A stretch of DNA of 32,445 nt from Phycisphaerales bacterium (GTDB lineage: Bacteria > Planctomycetota > Phycisphaerae > Phycisphaerales > UBA1924): the NCBI GenBank assembly GCA_020849105.1, contig JADLGW010000053.1, positions 1 through 32,445 of the forward strand, given 5' to 3'. The notes beneath the pieces were generated by a model. That model saw only the letters and a program-made list of their open reading frames with translations, was not told the origin of the DNA and made no database searches. Made by a program: the position numbers and the translations under genes. Below, one piece after another: positions 24,834 to 32,015 of the stretch. Within the stretch, counting starts at the first letter, position 1. Each line of letters opens with the position of its first letter.

Positions 24834-24907
24834 TCAGGGTGGCCGGATTTGAACCGACGACCTGGTGGACCCAAACCACCCGCTCTACCAAACTGAGCTA
24901 CACCCTG
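24834..24907 (-). tRNA. tRNA-Pro(UGG)
   Basis: Read on the minus strand this folds as a full cloverleaf. The 7-bp acceptor stem pairs CAGGGTG with CACCCTG. The D stem is GCTC/GAGC. The anticodon stem GGTGG/CCACC encloses the loop TTTGGGT, giving anticodon UGG. The T arm is GTCGG-TTCGAAT-CCGGC with one G-U pair. The discriminator base is A, and CCA is not encoded. The C1-G72 first pair is the usual bacterial tRNA-Pro feature. Confidence 0.95.
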
Positions 24908-24915
24908 GCGCCACG

Positions 24916-24921
24916 ATGATA
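24916..24921 (-). promoter_or_regulatory. candidate -10 box of the tRNA-Pro gene
   Basis: On the minus strand TATCAT lies eight bases before the mature 5' end of the tRNA. It fits the same TANNNT form as the protein-gene candidates. No good -35 box was seen. Confidence 0.35.
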
Positions 24922-24967
24922 CGGGCTATGGGCCGGAGCGCAGCGGGTTGATCGGGCACGCCGCGGC

Positions 24968-25981
24968 TCAGATCGGCCGCTTGAACCCTTCCAGTTCCCG
25001 TTGGGACAGCCGCCTCGGCCTGGGTGGTTCCGGCTGCGGGTCCTGATGATCCTCTTCCGCCGGCGGCGGCGGGGCCTCTGTGGCGGACCCGATGGCCTGG
25101 TTCAGGGCTCCTACGGCCCGCGCCCCGGTCATCCGCACACCCCGCTTGCTGATGCTGGCCATCTCACGGTCCAGGGCGGCATCCAGTTCGTTCACGGACG
25201 TGATGATGATCCCGTCGGCCACCCCGGCGCGGAAGCGTGCCAGGATCAGGAGCGACATCAGCAGCGCCCCCATCGGCAGCACCAGGAAGTTTGCCAGCAG
25301 CCCGGCCAGTGAGCCGCCGCGGTCGACTCCGGCGCTCGCGTCCAGAAGGACGTCGTAGGAACTGAACACCCCGTGGAACATGGTGGTGGGGACCATTTCC
25401 TTCCAGGGAAGGCAGGCCATCGCCAGCAGGATGGACCAGGATGCCGCGGAGACCGCACGCTGCACGCCGGGAAACCCCCCGCCCCCGGCGACCGCGACCC
25501 CCAGCATCACCAGCAGGCACAGCGCGACTGTCGATGCCGACCCGACCATGGTGGTCACTTCCGTGACGCGACGAAGGACCGTGTCCGCGTGCGCCAGTTC
25601 CAGCGCCGGGCCGTCGGCCGCCTTCGGGACAGCGGTACCGGGCCTCGACGCCGCGGCCGTGCCTGTCTCAGCCAAGCCCTCGATCCTGGGAGGCGGTTCG
25701 ACCCTGGTTGCCCCGGGGGCCGCCGCGACGACGATGTCCGGCTTCGCCGGCTGGGCGCTCTCGACAATGGAGAGCGGCTGCTCGTGTACCGGCGGTTCCA
25801 CCTCGTTCCACCGGATGGTGGTGAAGTGGACGAAGCCGAAGACAAGCACCTGGGCCACCGCCGCCGCGCACACAAGCAGGGAGGCCACGGTGACGCCGTG
25901 CCTCAGTTGGGCCAGGGCCTCGGAGACGTGCGGTTTGCCTTTCATGGGCGCGGCGACCTCTATGGAGTAGGGAATCGTCAT
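24968..25981 (-). CDS. hypothetical multi-pass membrane protein
   Basis: The 337-residue product has a hydrophobic segment near 30-52 (GVTVASLLVCAAAVAQVLVF). A Pro/Ala-rich, probably extracytoplasmic stretch spans about 60-130. Further hydrophobic segments are near 148-167, 180-192 and 228-250. The acidic and Pro-rich C-terminal tail ends with RRLSQRELEGFKRPI. I do not recognise the family. The ATG at 25981 was chosen; a GTG at 26092 would add 37 Pro/Arg-rich residues, and an ATG at 25945 would remove 12. It is divergent from mqnC, and its 3' end is 60 bases from the tRNA gene. Confidence 0.7.
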   Translation of the reverse strand: MTIPYSIEVAAPMKGKPHVSEALAQLRHGVTVASLLVCAAAVAQVLVFGFVHFTTIRWNEVEPPVHEQPLSIVESAQPAKPDIVVAAAPGATRVEPPPRIEGLAETGTAAASRPGTAVPKAADGPALELAHADTVLRRVTEVTTMVGSASTVALCLLVMLGVAVAGGGGFPGVQRAVSAASWSILLAMACLPWKEMVPTTMFHGVFSSYDVLLDASAGVDRGGSLAGLLANFLVLPMGALLMSLLILARFRAGVADGIIITSVNELDAALDREMASISKRGVRMTGARAVGALNQAIGSATEAPPPPAEEDHQDPQPEPPRPRRLSQRELEGFKRPI

Positions 25982-26156
25982 GGATATCGGCCCGTAGCGG
26001 TGCGGTCTGGACGCGGGGCGCGGCGGCGCCCGCACGCGCCCGGGTTCCGTGGTTTGCCCAGGCGGCGCAGGCGTCACAGGCTGCCGGTCCACGAGCCGCG
26101 GGCCCGGGTCTATAGTGTTTCACGGATCCTTGAAAACGAGGGGAGACGCCCGCGCC

Positions 26157-27602
26157 ATGCCCTATTGCCCTCCGCCGCAGCACCCGAGCCTGGCCGCGTC
26201 CGACCCGGGGCTGCTGGCCGCGGTGGCCGCGGGGCAGGCCCGGCTGACACCGGAGCAGGCCCTGGACCTGTTCCGGCGGATGGACCTGATGGACCTGGGG
26301 GCCTGGGCCGATGCGCGGTGCCGGGCGGTCCACGGGGACCGCGTGCGGACGTACGTCATCGACCGCAACATCAACTACACGAACATCTGCACCGCGCGCT
26401 GCACGTTCTGCGCGTTCCGGCGCGACGGTGACGAGGCTGATGCCTACACGCTGAGCCACGCGGCCCTGCTCGACAAGGTCGCGGAACTGGTATCGATCGG
26501 CGGGACGCAGATCCTGATGCAGGGCGGGATGAACCCGGCCCTGCCCCTGGAGTGGTACACGGACCTGCTGCGGGCGATCAAGTCGCGCTTCCCGCGCGTG
26601 CATGTGCACGGCTTCAGCCCGCCGGAGTTCATCGAGTTCGTCCGTTTCTTTGACCCTCCGGGCGCGACCCTGGAGGACAAGGTCCGGTGGGTGATGCTGC
26701 GCCTGCGCGACGCGGGGCTGGACAGCGTGCCCGGCGGCGGCGGCGAGATCTTCGCCCCGGCGGTCCGCCGGAAGATCGGGCTTGGCAAGTGCGACGCGGA
26801 GGCGTGGCTCACGACGATGTACGTCGCCCACTCGCTCGGCATGTTCACCAGCGCCACGATGATGTTCGGGCACATCGAGGGCCACGCGGACCGCGTGCAC
26901 CACATGGAACTGGTGCGGCGGTGGCAGGACCGGGCGCTGGGCGGGGCGGCGGCCGGCGATGGCGGGCGGGCCGGCCCGGAGGGCCGACCTGCGCACGGCC
27001 ATTATGTCTCCTTCATCGCCTGGCCCTTCCAGCGCGAGAACACGCCGCTGGGGCGACTCAGGGACTGGGGCGCCGACCCGTCCGAACTGGGGCGGGCCTT
27101 CCCGGGCGACGTCGTGTCCCGCATCGACGGGTCGGGCACGAAGGAAGCCGACCCGGAGTTCGGCCGTCGCGTCCGGATGTCGGGCAGCACCGACTACCTC
27201 CGCACGCAGGCGCTCTCTCGCCTGTACCTGGACAACATCTACTCGATCGGCGCATCGTGGGTGACGATGGGCCCGCACATCGGGCAGGTGGCCCTCGCCT
27301 TCGGCGCCTCCGACATGGGATCGGTGATGATGGAGGAGAACGTCGTCTCGTCGGCCGGGACGACCTACTGCCTGGATGAGGCCGTGATCTGCCGCCTCAT
27401 CCGCGGCGCCGGCTTCACCCCCGCCCAGCGCGACAACGTGTACGACGTGCTCCGCATCCACGACGGTCCGGACAGCCCGGACCTGGCCGTGACGGACTGG
27501 TCGCGGCACCGCGTGAAGCAGTTGCACATGCAGTCGCCCCGGCAGAAGGTTCCCCTGACGGTACGGTCCTCCCCGTCACGGGAGCCCGCGACCGCCCCGT
27601 GA
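26157..27602 (+). CDS. mqnC: cyclic dehypoxanthine futalosine synthase (MqnC), radical SAM
   Basis: This radical SAM enzyme cyclises dehypoxanthine futalosine in the futalosine route to menaquinone. The cluster motif is C78-x3-C82-x2-C85 in NYTNICTARCTFCAFRR. IGGTQILMQGGMNP (114-127) and HGFSPPEF distinguish MqnC from the related MqnE, which has a different sequence there. SVPGGGGEIF and SATMMFGHIEG follow. At 481 residues it is longer than the usual 370 or so: there is a Gly/Ala-rich insert before HYVSFIAWPFQ and a polar C-terminal tail. The start has GAGGGGAG about 11 bases upstream, and TATAGT at 26111-26116 may be its -10 box. No other mqn gene is in the window. Confidence 0.92.
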   Translation: MPYCPPPQHPSLAASDPGLLAAVAAGQARLTPEQALDLFRRMDLMDLGAWADARCRAVHGDRVRTYVIDRNINYTNICTARCTFCAFRRDGDEADAYTLSHAALLDKVAELVSIGGTQILMQGGMNPALPLEWYTDLLRAIKSRFPRVHVHGFSPPEFIEFVRFFDPPGATLEDKVRWVMLRLRDAGLDSVPGGGGEIFAPAVRRKIGLGKCDAEAWLTTMYVAHSLGMFTSATMMFGHIEGHADRVHHMELVRRWQDRALGGAAAGDGGRAGPEGRPAHGHYVSFIAWPFQRENTPLGRLRDWGADPSELGRAFPGDVVSRIDGSGTKEADPEFGRRVRMSGSTDYLRTQALSRLYLDNIYSIGASWVTMGPHIGQVALAFGASDMGSVMMEENVVSSAGTTYCLDEAVICRLIRGAGFTPAQRDNVYDVLRIHDGPDSPDLAVTDWSRHRVKQLHMQSPRQKVPLTVRSSPSREPATAP

Positions 27603-27653
27603 CCCTCGACTCGCGGCCCTCCCGACACCCCGGCCGCGCCACGTCCCATAGAA

Positions 27654-27685
27654 AGAGCCGCCCGGGGGCGCGGCCGTTCGGCTCT
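27654..27685 (+). terminator. stem-loop after mqnC
   Basis: AGAGCCG (27654-27660) pairs with CGGCTCT (27679-27685) around a GC-rich 18-base loop that can pair further inside. It lies 51 bases after the mqnC stop. Only a short pyrimidine stretch follows. The rest of 27603-27812 shows no gene. Confidence 0.4.
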
Positions 27686-27812
27686 CTCCACCCCTGATGA
27701 TTCTCGCGGATATTCCTTGCATTCCGGGGAAACCGGTTCATCATCTACATGGGGTGCGCCACGGCCGTGGAGAGGCCGGCGGCCCGTTCGTGGACAGGAA
27801 AGAGAGGGTGCC

Positions 27813-28325
27813 ATGGTGGGTTCGCTGCTCGGTGCTGTCGTGGTCGCGGCCGTGGGGCAGGTCTATTCCGTCGGGTCGCCGAACCGGAGCGATCGCCCGA
27901 TCGCCACGCCGCCGCCGTGCCCGGCCATCAACGGGCGGTTGTGGGTCACGCAGCCGATCATGAAGGGCGTGGTGCGGTGCGACAGCCCGGCATCCGATTA
28001 TGGTGCGTTCGGGCAGGAGGACGCGGCGGTCTACGCCAAGTCCGGCCACCTGATCGTGCCGATCACGCCGTGGGTCCGGGTGCGCCCCGAGGGGCTCAGG
28101 CAACTCCGCCGGGCCCAGGACTTCTGGCTGGCTGAGCAGGGATACACGGGCGGCGTGCGGACCTTCGTGAACGATGCACTCCGGGTCGACCGCAAGGGCG
28201 TTGCGGGCGCGTCCGACGAGGCCCCCCGTGCGGCAGCCCCCAGGAAGGCCGGCCCGCCCGAGCCCATCATGAAGTTCGAGGTTCCGGCCGATGTGCCGCG
28301 GGTGAAGCACCGCGTGCGGATCTGA
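27813..28325 (+). CDS. small hypothetical protein with a possible signal peptide
   Basis: The 170-residue product begins MVGSLLGAVVVAAVGQVYS, a short hydrophobic stretch that could be a signal peptide, though it has no basic residue at the start. Features further on include CPAINGRLWVTQPIMKGVVRC with two cysteines, VPITPWVRVRPEGLRQLRRAQDFW in the middle, and a basic, Pro-rich C-terminus ending VPRVKHRVRI. The ATG at 27813 has AGAGAGGG upstream; an earlier in-frame ATG at 27717 lacks one. I do not recognise it. It is 58 bases upstream of panD. Confidence 0.6.
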   Translation: MVGSLLGAVVVAAVGQVYSVGSPNRSDRPIATPPPCPAINGRLWVTQPIMKGVVRCDSPASDYGAFGQEDAAVYAKSGHLIVPITPWVRVRPEGLRQLRRAQDFWLAEQGYTGGVRTFVNDALRVDRKGVAGASDEAPRAAAPRKAGPPEPIMKFEVPADVPRVKHRVRI

Positions 28326-28372
28326 AAGCAGGCGGCGCGGGTGGCGACGCAGTGGTGAAGCGAACCGTCGGA

Positions 28373-28378
28373 TACGAT
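28373..28378 (+). promoter_or_regulatory. candidate -10 box for leaderless panD transcript
   Basis: TACGAT ends five bases before the panD ATG at 28384. No Shine-Dalgarno sequence is seen. Confidence 0.35.
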
Positions 28379-28383
28379 TGCGG

Positions 28384-28758
28384 ATGCTCCGCAAGGTCCT
28401 GCACAGCAAACTGCACATGCCCCGCGTCACCGCCGCGAGGCCCGACTACGTCGGCTCCGTCACCATCGACGCCCAGATGCTCGAGGCCTGCGGCATGCGC
28501 GTCAGCGACGCCGTGGAGGTCGCCAACTGCCGCACCGGCGATCGCTTCGAGACCTACGTCTTCCGCGGCGAGCCCGGCTCGGGCGTGATCGAGGTCAACG
28601 GTGCGGCCGCCCGCCTGGTCGAGCCCGGCGACCCGCTCATCATCATGCACTACGCCCTGATGAGCGACGACGAGTACCGCGCCCACCGCCCCCGCGTCCT
28701 GGTCTTCGGCGAGGGCAATGTCATCGAGCGCACGCTGAGTTACCAGCCCGGCTGCTGA
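28384..28758 (+). CDS. panD: aspartate 1-decarboxylase
   Basis: This pyruvoyl enzyme makes beta-alanine from aspartate for pantothenate and coenzyme A synthesis. The 124-residue product has the normal length. Self-cleavage occurs between G24 and S25 in YVGSVTID, exactly at the residue numbers of the E. coli enzyme, which supports the ATG at 28384 over the in-frame TTG at 28378. Other conserved parts are the N-terminal MLRKVLHSKLH, VNGAAARLVEPGDPLII and the Arg-Pro pair in HRPRVLVFGEGN. No panB, panC or panM is nearby. Confidence 0.95.
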   Translation: MLRKVLHSKLHMPRVTAARPDYVGSVTIDAQMLEACGMRVSDAVEVANCRTGDRFETYVFRGEPGSGVIEVNGAAARLVEPGDPLIIMHYALMSDDEYRAHRPRVLVFGEGNVIERTLSYQPGC

Positions 28759-28868
28759 CGATGGTGCGCCGTGGGCTGTTCAGGGCGGCGGAGAACCCGA
28801 TGCGAATGCGTTCACGCGGGGCGGCCCCACCGGCTTTCCGGGGTGTTCGCCCCGCCTGGTGCTTGCGC

Positions 28869-28893
28869 CCGGGGCTCATCCGCCGGGCCCCGG
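28869..28893 (-). terminator. stem-loop after the CTERM array
   Basis: CCGGGGC and GCCCCGG form a 7-bp stem around 11 bases, just downstream of the last minus-strand gene and facing panD. There is no T-run. The remaining convergent gap (28759-28914) shows no gene. Confidence 0.35.
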
Positions 28894-28896
28894 ACG

Positions 28897-29457
28897 GGCT
28901 GCTCCCTTTTCGGCTCAGCGCCGCCGGCGTGCAAAGAACAGGCCCGCGGCCGCAAGGCTGACGACGACCCCCGGCCCCGGGATCGTGGCCATGTAGATGC
29001 CGGAGGAGCCATTCGTGAACTCGACGCGAAGGGCGAGCGTCGACCCTTCAAGGGCCTGGCTGTCCATGGCAACAGTGAAAACAGTACGGCCATCGAGAGT
29101 GTCGCCCGGATTCAGCACGGCGTGCAGCGTGCCATCCTGCCAGAAGTACGCTCCATCGTCGGCGTTCAACGCGAGGACATTTCCACTCAGGTCACAAGTT
29201 CCAAAGGAGGTGAAATGTAGACCGGGGCGGCCGGGAATCGGCGTGCCGATGTGGGCTGCAAAGGTGAGAGTGCCCGGAAGGTCGGTGTAGATGCCGTTCT
29301 GGTCGGCGCCCGTGCCGAAGAAGGCGACGTGCCCGTTGTCCATGCTCGGCCGAGTCAACGATGTAAAGGTCCCTCCATTGCCGCCGGGAACGGTCATGAT
29401 GGCTGCTCCCTTTTCGGCTCAGCGCCGCCGGCGTGCAAAGAACAGGCCCGCGGCCGC
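28897..29457 (-). repeat. 504-bp tandem duplication with 57-bp identical ends
   Basis: Bases 28897-28953 and 29401-29457 are identical. They are 504 bases apart, exactly 168 codons. They cover the arginine-cluster 3' end of a CTERM gene plus its 3' flank. The segment between them is the truncated gene copy. A further 60 bases at 29443-29502 are identical to 30797-30856 in the first array gene. Confidence 0.85.
28915..29397 (-). CDS. truncated copy of the repeat/CTERM protein (last 2.5 repeats)
   Basis: The 160-residue product matches the C-terminal 40% of the two full genes upstream. It starts inside repeat five (MTVPGGNGGTFTSL), contains repeats six and seven, and keeps the IPGPG motif, hydrophobic segment and RRRR end. 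It has no signal peptide, so it should not be exported. It begins nine codons after, and in frame with, the stop of the previous gene. The 3' flank of that gene happens to give it AAGGGAG eight bases before its ATG, so it may still be translated. Its N-terminal half is closest to the first array gene and its last 46 residues are identical to the second. I regard it as a decaying duplicate. Confidence 0.65.
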   Translation of the reverse strand: MTVPGGNGGTFTSLTRPSMDNGHVAFFGTGADQNGIYTDLPGTLTFAAHIGTPIPGRPGLHFTSFGTCDLSGNVLALNADDGAYFWQDGTLHAVLNPGDTLDGRTVFTVAMDSQALEGSTLALRVEFTNGSSGIYMATIPGPGVVVSLAAAGLFFARRRR

Positions 29458-30633
29458 GAGACTGACGACGACCCCCGGCCCCGGGATCGTGGCCATGTAG
29501 ATACCGGAGGAGCCGTTGGTGAACTCGACGCGAAGGGCGAGAGTGGACCCTTCGAAGCCCTGCTCGCCCATTGCCACGCCGAGCACGACGCGGCCGTCAA
29601 GAAGGTCGCCCGGATTCAAGACGTTCAGGAGCAAGCCGTCGTGCCAGAAGTACACGCCGTCGTCGGCATTGAACGCGACGATATCTCCGCTGAGGTCCGA
29701 ACGACCAAACGTCGTGAAATGCAGACCTGGGCGGCCGGGAATCGGCGTGCCGAGGTGGGCTGCGAAAGTGAGGAAGCCCGGAAGGTCGGTGTAGATGCCG
29801 TTCTGGTCGGCGCCGGTGCCATAAAACGAGACGTGACCCAGGTCCATGCTGACCTCCCCGAGACTGACGAACGTCCCTCCACTGCCGCCGGGAACCACAG
29901 TACTTGTGTCGTAGAGTTGCGTGATCGGTCCAGCGGAAACGGTTGAAAAGATGCCTGAGTATCCGCCCGGCCCGTGCGCAGCAAATGCGATGACGCCATC
30001 ATTCAGGTTGCAGGCACCGAAATCGGTAAACGTGCCTGGTCGTCCCGGGATTGGCGTAGAACGGTCCGCGACAACTGAGAGCGTGCCTCCACGCCAGGAG
30101 TAAATGCTTGCCTGCGTCACCGTGTAGCCAAGGAACACAACCTGGCCGTCGCGCAGCGACGGAGGTCCGATGGCAGAGTAGGTTGTTCCTCCACCGTTTG
30201 AAGGTAGCATGTTGCTATCGACGATCCGCTGGAGCTTTGCACCCGTTCGCACATAGAGTCCACGGGTGACGGCGCCATCGCCCACGAGCGCGGTATCGCA
30301 ACCACTCAGCGATGGAGCCCAGCGTTCGAGGACCGCAAAGTTCCTAAAGTTACCGATGCCACCAGGGATGGGCGTGAGCGTGTCCGCAATGATCGATAGG
30401 GGACCGCCGCTGCCGCGATAAACGCCTGCTGGAGCACCAGGATTCAGTAATAGGGAAGAGGTCCCGGAGAACCCGACGATTCCATTGTTGATGCTTGGAC
30501 CGTTGAAGAGTGCAAAGTGCGAGGAAGTGCCGGGAATCGCCGTCGAGGTGTCGGCGATGCGGATAATCGGAAACGGCTGGGCTACGGCGACGGCAGGCGC
30601 CAACCCAACCACCATCAGAGTTATGCGCCGCAT
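29419..30633 (-). CDS. secreted seven-repeat protein with CTERM sorting tail, second copy
   Basis: The 404-residue product has a signal peptide (MRRITLMVVGLAPAVAVA, cut before QPFPI). Seven tandem repeats of about 50 residues follow, each built as 'IADxSTxIPGxxGxF..F....L.DGxIAF.....GIY'. Then come IPGPG and the tail VSLAAAGLFFARRRR. Seven such repeats suggest a seven-bladed beta propeller. The repeat form recalls the planctomycete 'choice-of-anchor tandem repeat NxxGxxxxAF' proteins, but I could not check this. GAGGAGAAGAG just before the ATG is a strong ribosome site; it lies next to the stop of a lectin-like gene remnant. The first half of the gene is less GC-rich than its surroundings. 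Confidence 0.82.
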   Translation of the reverse strand: MRRITLMVVGLAPAVAVAQPFPIIRIADTSTAIPGTSSHFALFNGPSINNGIVGFSGTSSLLLNPGAPAGVYRGSGGPLSIIADTLTPIPGGIGNFRNFAVLERWAPSLSGCDTALVGDGAVTRGLYVRTGAKLQRIVDSNMLPSNGGGTTYSAIGPPSLRDGQVVFLGYTVTQASIYSWRGGTLSVVADRSTPIPGRPGTFTDFGACNLNDGVIAFAAHGPGGYSGIFSTVSAGPITQLYDTSTVVPGGSGGTFVSLGEVSMDLGHVSFYGTGADQNGIYTDLPGFLTFAAHLGTPIPGRPGLHFTTFGRSDLSGDIVAFNADDGVYFWHDGLLLNVLNPGDLLDGRVVLGVAMGEQGFEGSTLALRVEFTNGSSGIYMATIPGPGVVVSLAAAGLFFARRRR

Positions 30634-30642
30634 CTCTTCTCC

Positions 30643-30765
30643 TCAAAGGAGGAATGCCAAGTCCGAGAAACTACCAGCGCCAAAGTTGCTTGCCGAGTCG
30701 ATGAGGCCGCCAAAGATCCGAAGTTCACAGACTTCGCCTTCATTACCGTAGCCCCCGAGGGCCCA
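30643..30765 (-). pseudogene. 41-codon remnant of a lectin-like gene 3' end
   Basis: Read on the minus strand this gap between the two CTERM genes encodes GGYGNEGEVCELRIFGG, then LIDSA, and ends SDLAFLL followed by TGA. The C-terminus of the gene at 32016 reads GGYSNDGEVCELRVFGG, QIDSA and ADLSFLL followed by TAG. The match starts near the codons for A-L-G-G-Y and runs to the stop. The rest of the gene is missing. A TGA lies in frame just upstream, so it cannot be an independent protein. Confidence 0.8.
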
Positions 30766-32011
30766 CGTTCACTCGACAGCGCCGGCGTGTGAACAGCAGG
30801 CCCGCGGCCGCGAGACTGACGACGACCCCCGGCCCCGGGATCGTGGCCATGTAGATGCCCTGGGTGCCATTGGTGAACTCGACGTGTAGGGCGAAAGTGG
30901 AACCCTCGAAGCCGTCCTTGCTCATGTTGACAAGGTCCACGATGCGGCCGTCGAGCAGATCACCCGGATTGAGCACCGCATGCAGCGTGCCACTCTGCCA
31001 GAAATACGCGCCGTCATCGGCGATAAAGGCGACGATGTCACCGCTCAGGTCGACCCGCCCGAACGAACTGAAGATGAGCCCCGGCCGGCCCGGGATGGGC
31101 GTGCCGAGGTGGGCGGCAAAGGTGAGAGCGCCCGGCAGGTCGGTGTAGATGCCGTTCTGGTCGCCGCCCGTTCCAAAGAAGGCGACGTGCCCGTCGTCCA
31201 TGCTCGCGCGACCCAGCGACGTGAAGACACCGCCATTGCCTCCGGGAACCATCATGTCGGTGTCGTACAAGCGGGTGATGACGCCGCTGGCTTCCGCCCG
31301 GAAAATGCCCCGGTAGCCTGCTGGGCCGAGGCCCGTGAAGGCGATCGCCCCATTCTCAAGATCACAGTCACCGACACCGGTGAACTGCGCGGGACGTCCA
31401 GGTATTCGGGTTGTGATGTCCGCGATCATGATGAGCGAGGCGGCCCGCCAGGCAAACAGGCCGGTCGGAATGCCGCCAAGTTCATGCCGGCCCACAAAGG
31501 CGATGCTTCCGTCCTGCAGGGAAGGCGGCCCGATCGCACCGAACGTTGCGCCGCCGCCATTCGGTATCACAGTGCTGCGGTCGACAATGCGTTGTATACC
31601 TGCCGCCGTGCGAAGATATATTCCGCGCTGAATAGCGCTCGTACCGGCACCGTCGCCGATAAATGCAGTATCTGACCCGAACAGAGAAGGGCCGTATCGC
31701 TCCGCAGGCGCAAACTGAGTAAAGTTGCCGATGCCGCCGGGAATCGGGGTGGTGATGTCAGCGATGATCGACAGTCCCCCGCCGGAGCCCCGGTAAACTC
31801 CCGCAGGCATTCCCGGATTCAGGATCACGGAGGATGTGCCGGAGAAGCCGACGACGCCATCGCCGGCGCTGGGGTAGTTGAACAGTGCAAATGGCGTGGT
31901 GGTTCCCGGAATGATCGTCGACGTATCGGCGATGCGGACGATGGCAAGTGGCTGCCCGAGGCCAGGCGCCGCAATCAAGAAAGACAATATACATCGCATT
32001 CGCATGTCCAT
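30743..32011 (-). CDS. secreted seven-repeat protein with CTERM-type tail, first copy, stop codon lost
   Basis: The 422-residue product has the same layout as the second copy: a short signal peptide (MDMRMRCILSFLIAAPGLG), seven repeats of about 50 residues, IPGPG and the hydrophobic tail VSLAAAGLLFTRRR. Here the stop after the arginine cluster is missing. Translation continues for 11 residues (CRVNVGPRGLR) into the lectin-like remnant in another frame, ending at TAA 30743. This may disturb sorting, since the arginine cluster normally ends the protein. The ATG at 32011 lies four bases after the stop of the upstream lectin-like gene and has no Shine-Dalgarno sequence, so translation is probably coupled; ATG at 32005 and 31999 are alternatives. 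Confidence 0.8.
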   Translation of the reverse strand: MDMRMRCILSFLIAAPGLGQPLAIVRIADTSTIIPGTTTPFALFNYPSAGDGVVGFSGTSSVILNPGMPAGVYRGSGGGLSIIADITTPIPGGIGNFTQFAPAERYGPSLFGSDTAFIGDGAGTSAIQRGIYLRTAAGIQRIVDRSTVIPNGGGATFGAIGPPSLQDGSIAFVGRHELGGIPTGLFAWRAASLIMIADITTRIPGRPAQFTGVGDCDLENGAIAFTGLGPAGYRGIFRAEASGVITRLYDTDMMVPGGNGGVFTSLGRASMDDGHVAFFGTGGDQNGIYTDLPGALTFAAHLGTPIPGRPGLIFSSFGRVDLSGDIVAFIADDGAYFWQSGTLHAVLNPGDLLDGRIVDLVNMSKDGFEGSTFALHVEFTNGTQGIYMATIPGPGVVVSLAAAGLLFTRRRCRVNVGPRGLR

Positions 32012-32015
32012 GTTT

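Noticed and set aside
25668..27527. 619-codon minus-strand frame opposite mqnC
   Set aside because: mqnC has the radical SAM cluster motif on the plus strand. The antisense frame is His/Arg/Val-biased.
28761..28961. Small plus-strand frame after panD
   Set aside because: It runs across the terminator-like stem and into the 3' end of the minus-strand CTERM fragment, with no ribosome site and biased composition.
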